Shown piece after piece: positions 24,931 to 33,541 of a DNA stretch of 64,000 nt (position 1 is its first letter; each line of letters begins with the position of its first letter). Under the pieces are notes generated by a model. The model searched no databases. It worked only from the letters and a program-made list of their open reading frames with translations, and had not been told where the DNA came from. The stretch spans positions 1-64,000 of the forward strand of contig MAAQ01000020.1 of the NCBI GenBank assembly GCA_002162685.1, in the 5' to 3' direction. Source of the DNA: Flavobacteriales bacterium 33_180_T64 (GTDB lineage Bacteria; Bacteroidota; Bacteroidia; Flavobacteriales; Flavobacteriaceae). The translations under genes were made by a program, and so were the position numbers.

Positions 24931-27288
24931 ATGGCAAAAAAAACAGTAGCAAAAAAGAAACCTACTAAACCTACAACTCAGGATTTTTCAAAATATGTAA
25001 GACGCTTTTGGATGATTTTTGCGGGAGGTGTTTTTGCATTCTTTTTTATGTTTCTATTAGCATCTTGGGGGCTTTTAGGCGAAATGCCAGATCATACAAT
25101 TCTTGAAAACCCAAAAACATTTTTAGCGACAGAAGTCATTTCTTCAGATAATGAAACATTAGGTAAGTTTTATTTAGATGATAATAGAACACCTGTAGAT
25201 TATGAAGAGCTACCAAAAGAATTAATAGATGCTTTAGTTGCTACAGAAGATATTAGATATTATGAGCATTCAGGAATAGACTTTAGAGGAACGCTTAGGG
25301 CTATTACTAAAATGGGAAGAGGAGGTGGAGCAAGTACTGTTTCTCAGCAATTAGCAAAACAGCTTTTTACAGATCAAGTATCAGGAAATAAGATTCAGCG
25401 TGTAATTCAAAAAGTTAGAGAATGGGTGATTGCTATTCGATTAGAACGCCAATACACTAAAGAGGAAATTATTGCCATGTATTTTAATATATATGACTTT
25501 GGAAATAATGCAGATGGAATTAGAAGTGCCTCTCGTATTTATTTTGGAAAAGAACCAATAGAATTAGATATGAAAGAATCTGCCATGTTGGTAGGTATGT
25601 TTAAAAATTCATCGCTTTATAATCCAATACCATCACGAAATCCTGAAGGCGTTAAAAATAGACGTAATGTTGTGTTGGCACAAATGTATAAATACGAATA
25701 CATTTCAGAGCAAACAAAAGATAGTCTACAAGAAACACAATTGGATTTAAATTTTTCGCCAGAATCACATCGTGAAGGTACAGCAACCTATTTTAGAGCT
25801 TATTTGGATAAATTCATGAAAAAATGGATTAAAAACAATCCAAAACCAGATGGTGAAAAGTATAATTTATATAATGACGGACTCAAAATTTATACGACTA
25901 TTGATTCTAGAATGCAAAAATATGCTGAAAATGCTGTAGCTAGACATATGCCGAGGTTACAAGCTGAGTTTGATCATCAAAATACGCCAGGGCGAAATAA
26001 AACAGCACCTTTCTTAGGATTAAGTCAAAAAGAAGTAGGAACGCTTATGAATAACGCTATGTCAAGAGGCGAACGTTGGAGAGTGATGAAAGCTAACGGG
26101 AAATCTGAAAAAGAAATACGAGCGTCTTTTGATAAACCAACTAAAATGAGTGTTTTTGCATGGAAAAACGGCAAGCCTAGCGAAATTGATACGATTATGA
26201 AGCCCATAGATTCTATGCGTTATTATAAATCTTTTTTGCAACCAGGTATGATGTCTATGGATCCACAAACTGGCCATGTAAAAGCTTGGGTTGGCGGTAT
26301 GAGTTATAGACATTTTCAATACGATCATGTTAAGCAAGGAAAACGCCAAGTAGGTTCTACATTTAAACCTTTTGTGTATGCTACTGCTATAGATCAATTA
26401 CACTTATCACCTTGTGATACTATTCCGAGACAACAAATTACTATTGAAGCTGGGAAATATGGAAATCCAGAACCTTGGACCGCTAAAAATTCTGATGGTC
26501 GTTATGATGGTTTTTTAACTTTAAAAGACGCGTTAGCTAATTCAGTAAATACCGCAACAGCACGTTTAATGGATAAAGTTGGTCCCGAGCCTGTTATTGA
26601 TATGGCAAAAAATTTAGGTGTTGAATCTGAAATTCTTCCTGTGCCAGCTATTGCCCTTGGAACACCAGATATTAGTGTGTATGAAATGGTAGCAGCGTAT
26701 TCTACATTTGCCAATAAAGGCGTCTATAATAAACCTGTAATGGTGACGCGTATAGAAGATAAAAATGGAACTATATTGTATCAATTTACTCCAGAAACTA
26801 AAGATGTATTGAGTGCTGAAGTAGCCTATACAACTGTAAATTTAATGCAAGGTGTTGTAGAATCAGGTTCAGGAAGTAGATTAAGAGGGAAATGGAGAGG
26901 AAGCCAACCTTTGTATAAAGAAATTATAACAGGATATCCTTACGAATTTGATAATCCTATAGCAGGAAAAACCGGAACCACACAAAATCAAAGTGATGGT
27001 TGGTTTATGGGGATGGTTCCTAATTTAGTTACTGGCGTTTGGGTTGGTGCCGAAGATAGAGCAGTGCATTTTAAAACAATTACTTATGGTCAAGGTGCTT
27101 CAATGGCATTGCCTATTTGGGGATTATACATGAAAGATTGTTATGCAAATGAAGACTTAGGGATTTCAAAAGATGATTTTGAAAAGCCTGAAGACTTATC
27201 AATTGAAGTCGATTGTGATAAATGGAAAGGTAACGGAGAAGAAGGGGTTGATCCAATTGATGAATTGGACGGTGTAATAGACTTCTAA
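24931..27288 (+). CDS. Class A penicillin-binding protein (PBP1A type)
   Basis: This bifunctional enzyme polymerises and cross-links peptidoglycan. The 785-residue protein has a membrane anchor (about 29-50). The glycosyltransferase-51 domain has catalytic Glu106 in VATEDIRYYEHSGID and GGASTVSQQLAKQLF. The transpeptidase domain has all three motifs: STFK (Ser476-Lys479), SVN (538-540) and KTGTT (680-684). It should be fully active. Downstream of gldH in one operon, which ends in a terminator. Confidence 0.97.
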   Translation: MAKKTVAKKKPTKPTTQDFSKYVRRFWMIFAGGVFAFFFMFLLASWGLLGEMPDHTILENPKTFLATEVISSDNETLGKFYLDDNRTPVDYEELPKELIDALVATEDIRYYEHSGIDFRGTLRAITKMGRGGGASTVSQQLAKQLFTDQVSGNKIQRVIQKVREWVIAIRLERQYTKEEIIAMYFNIYDFGNNADGIRSASRIYFGKEPIELDMKESAMLVGMFKNSSLYNPIPSRNPEGVKNRRNVVLAQMYKYEYISEQTKDSLQETQLDLNFSPESHREGTATYFRAYLDKFMKKWIKNNPKPDGEKYNLYNDGLKIYTTIDSRMQKYAENAVARHMPRLQAEFDHQNTPGRNKTAPFLGLSQKEVGTLMNNAMSRGERWRVMKANGKSEKEIRASFDKPTKMSVFAWKNGKPSEIDTIMKPIDSMRYYKSFLQPGMMSMDPQTGHVKAWVGGMSYRHFQYDHVKQGKRQVGSTFKPFVYATAIDQLHLSPCDTIPRQQITIEAGKYGNPEPWTAKNSDGRYDGFLTLKDALANSVNTATARLMDKVGPEPVIDMAKNLGVESEILPVPAIALGTPDISVYEMVAAYSTFANKGVYNKPVMVTRIEDKNGTILYQFTPETKDVLSAEVAYTTVNLMQGVVESGSGSRLRGKWRGSQPLYKEIITGYPYEFDNPIAGKTGTTQNQSDGWFMGMVPNLVTGVWVGAEDRAVHFKTITYGQGASMALPIWGLYMKDCYANEDLGISKDDFEKPEDLSIEVDCDKWKGNGEEGVDPIDELDGVIDF

Positions 27289-27317
27289 ACATATGTTTTT
27301 TATTCTGAAAAATCTAG

Positions 27318-27346
27318 AGCCATTCACTTTTGAATGGCTTTTTTAT
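27318..27346 (+). terminator. Terminator after the PBP gene
   Basis: AGCCATTCA / TGAATGGCT forms a 9-bp perfect stem followed by TTTTTTATTT. Confidence 0.88.
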
Positions 27347-27378
27347 TTCGTAATTTTCCAATAGTAAATTAAAGACAA

Positions 27379-28080
27379 ATGATTAGTAAAAAAGTAACTA
27401 ATGTTCAAGAGGCACTTGAGGGTGTTTCTGATGATATGACGTTTATGCTTGGTGGTTTTGGCTTATCTGGAATTCCAGAAAACGCTATAGCTGAACTAGT
27501 AAAACGCAACGTAAAAAATGTAACATGTATTTCTAATAATGCAGGTGTAGATGATTTTGGTTTAGGATTATTACTTCAGAAGAAACAAATCAAAAAAATG
27601 GTATCTTCTTATGTAGGGGAAAATGATGAATTTGAAAGACAAATGTTGTCTGGTGAATTAGAAGTAGAGTTAATTCCACAAGGAACTTTAGCAGAACGTT
27701 GTAGAGCTGCACAAGCAGGATTTCCTGCAGTTTACACACCTGCAGGTTATGGAACTGAAGTTGCCGAAGGAAAAGAAACTAGAGCGTTTAACGGTAAAAT
27801 GTATGTTTTAGAATATGCCTTTAAAGCAGATTTTGCTTTTGTGAAAGCATGGAAGGGTGATGAAGCAGGAAATTTAGTTTTTAAAGGGACTGCTCGTAAT
27901 TTCAACCCTAATATGTGTGGTGCAGCAAAAATTACAGTTGCTGAGGTGGAAGAGTTGGTGCCAGTTGGAACTTTGGATCCCAACCAAATTCATATTCCTG
28001 GGATATTTGTAAAACGCATATTCCAAGGTGAACGTTATGAAAAGCGAATAGAACAACGAACAGTTAGACAAAGAGATTAA
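27379..28080 (+). CDS. scoA: 3-oxoacid CoA-transferase subunit A
   Basis: With ScoB this makes succinyl-CoA:acetoacetate CoA-transferase, used for ketone-body and acetoacetate metabolism. The 233-residue protein shows the subunit A pattern: [15 protein letters not shown] (about 22-36), [16 protein letters not shown], and [17 protein letters not shown]. It starts 33 bases after a terminator and ends 2 bases before scoB. Confidence 0.95.
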   Translation: MISKKVTNVQEALEGVSDDMTFMLGGFGLSGIPENAIAELVKRNVKNVTCISNNAGVDDFGLGLLLQKKQIKKMVSSYVGENDEFERQMLSGELEVELIPQGTLAERCRAAQAGFPAVYTPAGYGTEVAEGKETRAFNGKMYVLEYAFKADFAFVKAWKGDEAGNLVFKGTARNFNPNMCGAAKITVAEVEELVPVGTLDPNQIHIPGIFVKRIFQGERYEKRIEQRTVRQRD

Positions 28081-28082
28081 TT

Positions 28083-28736
28083 ATGTTAGATAAAAACGGA
28101 ATTGCAAAACGTATCGCTAAAGAAGTCGAAGATGGATACTATGTTAATCTTGGAATAGGAATTCCGACATTAGTCGCTAATTATGTGCGTGAAGATATCG
28201 AGGTTGAGTTTCAAAGTGAAAATGGTGTTTTAGGAATGGGACCATTTCCTTTTGAAGGTGAAGAAGATGCCGATATCATTAATGCAGGAAAACAGACGAT
28301 TACAACCTTGCCAGGCGCTAGCTTTTTTGATTCAGCAACAAGTTTTTCGATGATTAGAGGTCAACATGTTGATTTAACTATTCTTGGCGCAATGGAAGTT
28401 GCAGAAAATGGAGATATTGCCAATTGGAAAATCCCAGGTAAAATGGTAAAAGGAATGGGTGGCGCAATGGATTTAGTTGCCAGTGCTGAAAATATTATTG
28501 TTGCAATGATGCATACTAATAGAGCTGGAGCATCTAAATTATTAAAGGAATGTTCGCTTCCATTAACAGGAGTTGGCTGTGTAAAGAAAGTTGTTACCAA
28601 TTTAGCTGTTCTAGAGGTCACTAATAAAGGGTTTAAACTTTTAGAGCGTGCCCCAGGCGTTTCTGTAGATCAAATTAAAGAAGCTACACAAGGGACTTTA
28701 CTTATTGAAGGTGATATTCCAGAAATGGATTTGTAA
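28083..28736 (+). CDS. scoB: 3-oxoacid CoA-transferase subunit B
   Basis: The 217-residue catalytic subunit has the nucleophile Glu46 in SENGVLGMGPFP, preceded by VNLGIGIPTLVANY and followed by GGAMDLV. The pair with scoA is intact and closely spaced. Closely related transferases for butyrate or other 3-oxoacids cannot be excluded from motifs alone. Confidence 0.95.
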   Translation: MLDKNGIAKRIAKEVEDGYYVNLGIGIPTLVANYVREDIEVEFQSENGVLGMGPFPFEGEEDADIINAGKQTITTLPGASFFDSATSFSMIRGQHVDLTILGAMEVAENGDIANWKIPGKMVKGMGGAMDLVASAENIIVAMMHTNRAGASKLLKECSLPLTGVGCVKKVVTNLAVLEVTNKGFKLLERAPGVSVDQIKEATQGTLLIEGDIPEMDL

Positions 28737-28756
28737 TATAATATCAAATAGAAGAA

Positions 28757-28790
28757 TAAAGGCCACTTTTTTAAGTGGCTTTTTTTTTTT
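28757..28790 (+). terminator. Terminator of scoAB
   Basis: GCCACTT / AAGTGGC with flanking A- and T-runs is followed by ten or more T residues. Confidence 0.9.
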
Positions 28791-29122
28791 AAAGAATAAT
28801 AATGACATTAAATTTGTAGGAAAATTCAAATTTATTAATGGTAAATGTTAAAAAATAATGCATTTCATCGATTTATTGTGTATTTAAACTGATGAATCAA
28901 AAATAAGTTTCATATTCGTAAAACCAAATCGAAACAACCAAATTTACCATTAACTAAATATTTATGATTTGCCCCAAGTTTATCATAAATTTTAACTGAA
29001 TGAACTTTTTTGCCCCAAATCTATCAAAACCTACAAGTACCGAAAACAAGCTTTTAGCAGGTTTTCAAAAGACATTAAGATTGCTCAAAAACATCTTAAC
29101 TTTAACTAAAAAAATATTCATG
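28791..29122. other. AT-rich spacer with two imperfect repeats, no gene seen
   Basis: The gap between scoB and the convergent ABC gene holds no frame of useful length. It contains an 18-base imperfect direct repeat, TTTGCCCCAAGTTTATCA at 28968-28985 and TTTGCCCCAAATCTATCA at 29009-29026. A separated 12-base inverted pair is also present: TTAATGGTAAAT (28835-28846) and ATTTACCATTAA (28942-28953). Neither resembles a known element to me. Confidence 0.6.
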
Positions 29123-30814
29123 CTATAAGCCTTTTGGAATAGCATGAATAAGTTTTTTAGTATATTCTTTTTTTGGATTGTTGTAAATTATATCAGCATC
29201 ATCCATCTCTTCAATTTTTCCTTTATTCATAACTATTAACTGATCTGACATGTATTTCACTACAGCCAAATCGTGAGAGATGAATATGTACGTAAATCCG
29301 TAGTTTTCTTTTAACTCATTTAATAAATTTAAAACTTGGGCTTGAACCGAAATATCAAGAGCCGAAACCGACTCATCGCAAATTATAAGTTTGGGTTCTA
29401 GTGCAATAGCTCTTGCAATTCCTATGCGCTGTCGTTGTCCTCCTGAAAACTCATGAGGATATCTATTAAAATAGGTGTGATCTAATCCAACTTTTAGAAG
29501 CAAGTTTAAAACTTGAGCTTTTCTATCCTGATCTGATTTTCCAATACCATGAACCTTCATTGGTTCCATTATAGCTTTCCCTACGGTAAGCCTAGGGTTT
29601 AAAGATGCATAAGGATCTTGAAATATAATTTGTATATCTTTTCGTAGGTTTCTTATTTGAGATTTAGAAAGCTTTGTGATATCTTCACCTTTATATAATA
29701 TAACTCCAGAAGTAGCTTTGTCTAATTGTAAAATAGCATTTGACAATGTAGATTTTCCACAGCCAGATTCGCCAACCAAACCTAAAGTTTCACCTTTATA
29801 TAGTTTAAACGATACATTGTTAACAGCTTTAAATGATTCTGGTTTTGAAAACCAGCTAGATTTTGATAAGTATTCTTTTTCAAGATTAATAACCTCTAAA
29901 AGAGGAGATTCAGTATAAATGGTATTATGATTTTCAGCTCTTTTCTCTGATGAAATAATATCTGAATTTGTAGTGTTGTTTATGAAATCATCAATAGTTG
30001 GTAATTGTTTTAATCGTATATCTATTGACGGCCTTGAGTTAATTAAAGCTTTTGTATAAAGCTCCCTTGGCGATTTGAAAATTTGAGCAACATCACCTTG
30101 CTCTACAATAGCACCTTTGTACATTACCAAAATACGATCTGCGATTTCAGAAACTAATGACAAGTCATGTGAAATAAAAATGATACTCATTTGCTCTTCT
30201 TTTTGCAACTGTTTAAGTAATAAGATAATCTCTTTTTGAACCGTAACATCTAAAGCAGTTGTAGGTTCATCTGCTATTAAAATTTTTGGTTTACATGCAA
30301 TCGCCATTGCAATCATAACCCGTTGTTTTTGTCCACCAGATATTTCATGAGGATAGGCTTTATAAACGCGATCAGGTAATGGTAATTTTACTTTGTCAAA
30401 TAAGGATAAGGTTTCGGCTTTGGCTTCTGTTTTTGATAAGCTTGTATGCTGTAACAGGATTTCGAGGACTTGTTTTCCACAAGTCATAGATGGATTAAGA
30501 GAACTCATAGGTTCTTGAAAAATTATAGCAATATCTTTTCCTCTTATTTTTTGGAATTCTTTGGATTTAAGTGTTGTTAGATCTTGACCATTAAATTCAA
30601 TACAACCTTGAGCTATTTTTGAAATTTTCTTTGGGAGTAAACCTAAAATAGCTAATGAAGAAACTGATTTTCCAGAACCAGATTCACCTACAATACCTAA
30701 TATTTCATCAGGATATAAATGATAAGAAATTTTGTGAATAATTTCAGTTTCAATTCCTTCAGAAAAAAAAGAAATTGATAAGTCTTTTATATCTAGTAAT
30801 TTAGTCTTCTTCAT
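29123..30814 (-). CDS. ABC transporter ATP-binding protein with two ATPase domains (peptide/nickel type)
   Basis: The 563-residue protein fuses two OppD/OppF-like ATPases. The first has Walker A GESGSGKS (43-50) and signature SGGQKQR. The second has Walker A GESGCGKS (348-355) and signature SGGQRQR. Both have Walker B with ADEPTTALDV or CDESVSALDI. This is the YejF/GsiA layout, serving a peptide-type importer. No permease or binding protein lies nearby, so its partners are encoded elsewhere. Confidence 0.92.
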   Translation of the reverse strand: MKKTKLLDIKDLSISFFSEGIETEIIHKISYHLYPDEILGIVGESGSGKSVSSLAILGLLPKKISKIAQGCIEFNGQDLTTLKSKEFQKIRGKDIAIIFQEPMSSLNPSMTCGKQVLEILLQHTSLSKTEAKAETLSLFDKVKLPLPDRVYKAYPHEISGGQKQRVMIAMAIACKPKILIADEPTTALDVTVQKEIILLLKQLQKEEQMSIIFISHDLSLVSEIADRILVMYKGAIVEQGDVAQIFKSPRELYTKALINSRPSIDIRLKQLPTIDDFINNTTNSDIISSEKRAENHNTIYTESPLLEVINLEKEYLSKSSWFSKPESFKAVNNVSFKLYKGETLGLVGESGCGKSTLSNAILQLDKATSGVILYKGEDITKLSKSQIRNLRKDIQIIFQDPYASLNPRLTVGKAIMEPMKVHGIGKSDQDRKAQVLNLLLKVGLDHTYFNRYPHEFSGGQRQRIGIARAIALEPKLIICDESVSALDISVQAQVLNLLNELKENYGFTYIFISHDLAVVKYMSDQLIVMNKGKIEEMDDADIIYNNPKKEYTKKLIHAIPKGL

Positions 30815-30844
30815 AGGTAAATGTAGTCATTTTCTGCTATTAAA

Positions 30845-30861
30845 TTACGGTAAAACCGTAA
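30845..30861. promoter_or_regulatory. 17-bp palindrome upstream of the M43-like protease gene
   Basis: TTACGGTAAAACCGTAA has perfect 7-base arms around AAA and ends 120 bases before the ATG. A further half-site-like GTTACGGTTAA follows at 30895-30905. The same 17-mer with one change occurs at a similar distance before the next protease gene. Confidence 0.55.
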
Positions 30862-30981
30862 CCAAAATTTTTATCATTACACTTCAACGAAAACGTTACG
30901 GTTAAATTTTGATATTAACAAAATTTTAATATTTTCACAACGAATTATTTAACATTAACACTAATTTTTTAAACTATCAAC

Positions 30982-33297
30982 ATGAAAAAAACAATTACAT
31001 TAACACTATTGTGTTTTTTATCAATTGTTTCTGTTTTTGCTCAAGAACTCTATGAGCGAAATTGCGGAACGATGGAAAACTTAGAATTGAGAAAACAACA
31101 AGATCCTGATCTTGAAAAGCGAATGCAACAAATTGAAACCTTTACCCAAAATAAGATACAGGCAATGGGAAACAACAGGGTAGATGGTAGCATTATCACG
31201 ATTCCGGTTGTGGTACATGTTTTGTATCGAAACAGTACTGAGAATATTAGTCTTGCTCAAATTCAATCTCAATTGGATGTTTTAAATGAAGATTTTAGAC
31301 GTACGAATCCAGATGCAGATAATACGTGGTCACAAGCAGCAGATTCAGAAATAGAATTTTGTTTAGTAACTGTAGATCCTAACGGAAATGCAACAACAGG
31401 TATTACAAGAAAATCAACTACACGTCAAGATTGGGGAGCTAATGATGATGCTAAGCGTTCGTCTTCAGGAGGAATTGATCCTTGGGATACAACGCAGTAT
31501 TTAAATATGTGGGTTGTTCCAAAAATGACAACAGTTTCACAAGGGCAAACAATTAACCTTTTAGGTTATGCTCAGTTTCCAGGTGGAAATGCAGCAACAG
31601 ATGGTGTGATTATGATTTATAATGCTTTTGGTCGTACAGGAGCCGTTTCAGCTCCATTTGATGGAGGGCGTACAACGACTCATGAAATCGGTCATTTTTT
31701 TAACCTTCGTCATATTTGGGGAGATGCTAACTGTGGGAATGATTTTGTTAGTGATACACCAACACATCAAACATCAAATGGAGGATGTCCAATAGGCCAA
31801 GTGTCATGTTCTTCTACAGATATGCCACAAAACTATATGGATTATACAAATGATTCATGTATGAATTTATTTACTCAAGGACAAAAAGATAGAATGCGTG
31901 CAGTTTTAGAAGCTGGAGGAGCAAGAAGAAGTTTAGCATTGTCTGATAAGTGTGGTGGAGGAACACCAACACCAACATGTACAGATGGAATTCAAAATGG
32001 AGATGAAACTGGAGTAGACTGTGGAGGTTCATCTTGTGCACCATGTCAAACAGCTTGTTCTGATAATGAAGTTAATTTATCAATTACTTTTGATAATTAC
32101 CCAGAAGAAACTGCTTGGACATTAACTAATAGCGGAGGACAAACAGTTGCTTCAGGTGGTACTTATGGAAGCCAAGCAGATGGTTCTACATATACAGAAG
32201 ATTTATGTTTAGTAGATGATTGTTATACATTTACTATTACTGATGTTTATGGGGATGGTATTTGCTGTTCTTATGGAAATGGCTCTTATAGCCTAACAGG
32301 AGCATCAGGAGTGTTAGCATCAGGAGGTTCTTTTGCAAGTTCTGAAGCTACCGATTTTTGTTTAGGTGGAAGTACAGCTCCAACATGTACAGATGGAATA
32401 CAAAATGGAGACGAGACAGGAGTTGATTGCGGTGGTTCATCGTGTGCGCCATGTGTTATACCTCCAACGTGTGATGATGGAGTACAAAATGGAGACGAAA
32501 CAGGAGTTGATTGTGGTGGTTCATCATGTGCACCTTGCTCTACAGGTGGAACAGATATTTTAAACCAAGGCTACTTTGAGTCAGGTTGGGATGGATGGTC
32601 TGATGGCGGAAGCGACTGCTATAGATATTCAGGATCACGTTCTTATGAAGGTTCATACTCGATTAGAATTAGAGATAACTCTGGAACCGGATCAGCTATG
32701 ACTTCACCGTCATTAAATTTAACATCATATGATCAAGTTGAGGTAGAATTCTATTTCTATGCAAATAGTATGGAAACAGGAGAAGACTTCTGGCTACGTT
32801 ATTATAACGGTTCATCGTATAGTACTGTTGCAAGTTATGCTAGTGGAACAAACTTTAATAACAGTACGTTCTATACCGCTACAGTAACTTTAAATTCATC
32901 TGAAGTTAATTTTGCATCAAATGCTAGATTTAGATTCCAGTGTGATGCGTCAGCAAATGGTGACCAAGTATACATTGATCAAGTAACTATTAGAGGTATT
33001 AATGGTTCTGGACGAGAAAATACTATTAGAGCTCTAAGTAATTTTAGATCTGATAATTCATTTGAGTTTGAAGAAGACTTTATTATCTATCCTAACCCAG
33101 TAAAAGGTAATGCGTTATTTGTGAAATTACCTAATAATGCTAATGCATCTTTTAGAATTATAAATATGTTAGGTCAAACAATGATGAAAGGAGATTCGGT
33201 TAAAGAAATAAATGTTTCTAATCTTAAATCTGGAATGTACTTCATTGAAGTTAATGATGGAGAAGAAATAATGACTAAAAAGTTCATTAAACAATAG
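30982..33297 (+). CDS. Secreted zinc metalloprotease (M43/pappalysin-like) with Cys modules and T9SS sorting domain
   Basis: Signal peptide about 1-20 (ending FAQ). The catalytic domain (about 50-325) has HEIGHFFNLRH (His234, Glu235, His238, His244) and a Met-turn region (NYMDY). The usual Gly of HExxHxxGxxH is Asn. Three near-identical 24-residue Cys modules follow (332-355, 468-491, 496-519; pattern C-DG-QNGDETGVDCGGSSCAPC). A beta-rich domain lies between the first two, and a jelly-roll-like domain follows the third (about 525-670). A type A sorting domain (about 695-771: YPNPVKG, MYFIEVNDG) targets it to T9SS. Confidence 0.9.
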   Translation: MKKTITLTLLCFLSIVSVFAQELYERNCGTMENLELRKQQDPDLEKRMQQIETFTQNKIQAMGNNRVDGSIITIPVVVHVLYRNSTENISLAQIQSQLDVLNEDFRRTNPDADNTWSQAADSEIEFCLVTVDPNGNATTGITRKSTTRQDWGANDDAKRSSSGGIDPWDTTQYLNMWVVPKMTTVSQGQTINLLGYAQFPGGNAATDGVIMIYNAFGRTGAVSAPFDGGRTTTHEIGHFFNLRHIWGDANCGNDFVSDTPTHQTSNGGCPIGQVSCSSTDMPQNYMDYTNDSCMNLFTQGQKDRMRAVLEAGGARRSLALSDKCGGGTPTPTCTDGIQNGDETGVDCGGSSCAPCQTACSDNEVNLSITFDNYPEETAWTLTNSGGQTVASGGTYGSQADGSTYTEDLCLVDDCYTFTITDVYGDGICCSYGNGSYSLTGASGVLASGGSFASSEATDFCLGGSTAPTCTDGIQNGDETGVDCGGSSCAPCVIPPTCDDGVQNGDETGVDCGGSSCAPCSTGGTDILNQGYFESGWDGWSDGGSDCYRYSGSRSYEGSYSIRIRDNSGTGSAMTSPSLNLTSYDQVEVEFYFYANSMETGEDFWLRYYNGSSYSTVASYASGTNFNNSTFYTATVTLNSSEVNFASNARFRFQCDASANGDQVYIDQVTIRGINGSGRENTIRALSNFRSDNSFEFEEDFIIYPNPVKGNALFVKLPNNANASFRIINMLGQTMMKGDSVKEINVSNLKSGMYFIEVNDGEEIMTKKFIKQ

Positions 33298-33320
33298 GTC
33301 TTAGTCGATCAATTAATTTT

Positions 33321-33352
33321 AAAAGCCCAGATGTTAATTCTGGGCTTTTTTT
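33321..33352 (+). terminator. Terminator after the M43-like protease gene
   Basis: AAAAGCCCAGA pairs with TCTGGGCTTTT around a 7-base loop and ends in a T-run. Confidence 0.88.
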
Positions 33353-33392
33353 TATACGTTTTTATTCATTGTAAGACAAGTCTGAAAGACCG

Positions 33393-33409
33393 TTACGGCA
33401 AAACCGTAA
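33393..33409. promoter_or_regulatory. 17-bp palindrome upstream of the reprolysin-like protease gene
   Basis: TTACGGCAAAACCGTAA has perfect 6-base arms. It differs at one base from the copy at 30845-30861 and ends 132 bases before the ATG. Confidence 0.55.
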
Positions 33410-33541
33410 ATTTTGCATAAAACTCAAACATTTAGACGATTGACCTAGGAATTAATGCAAATAGTATATAAATTAATGAATAATTATCACTAAACAAGGT
33501 GAAATATTAGCTATTTATTAATCACTTAAACTTATTCCAAC

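Noticed and set aside
26062-26397. 111-codon minus-strand frame inside the PBP gene
   Set aside because: It lies opposite the transpeptidase domain and has no signal, motif or promoter of its own.
28737-29122. Possible insertion-sequence remnant beside the repeats
   Set aside because: No transposase fragment, terminal inverted repeat pair of IS type, or target duplication could be seen.
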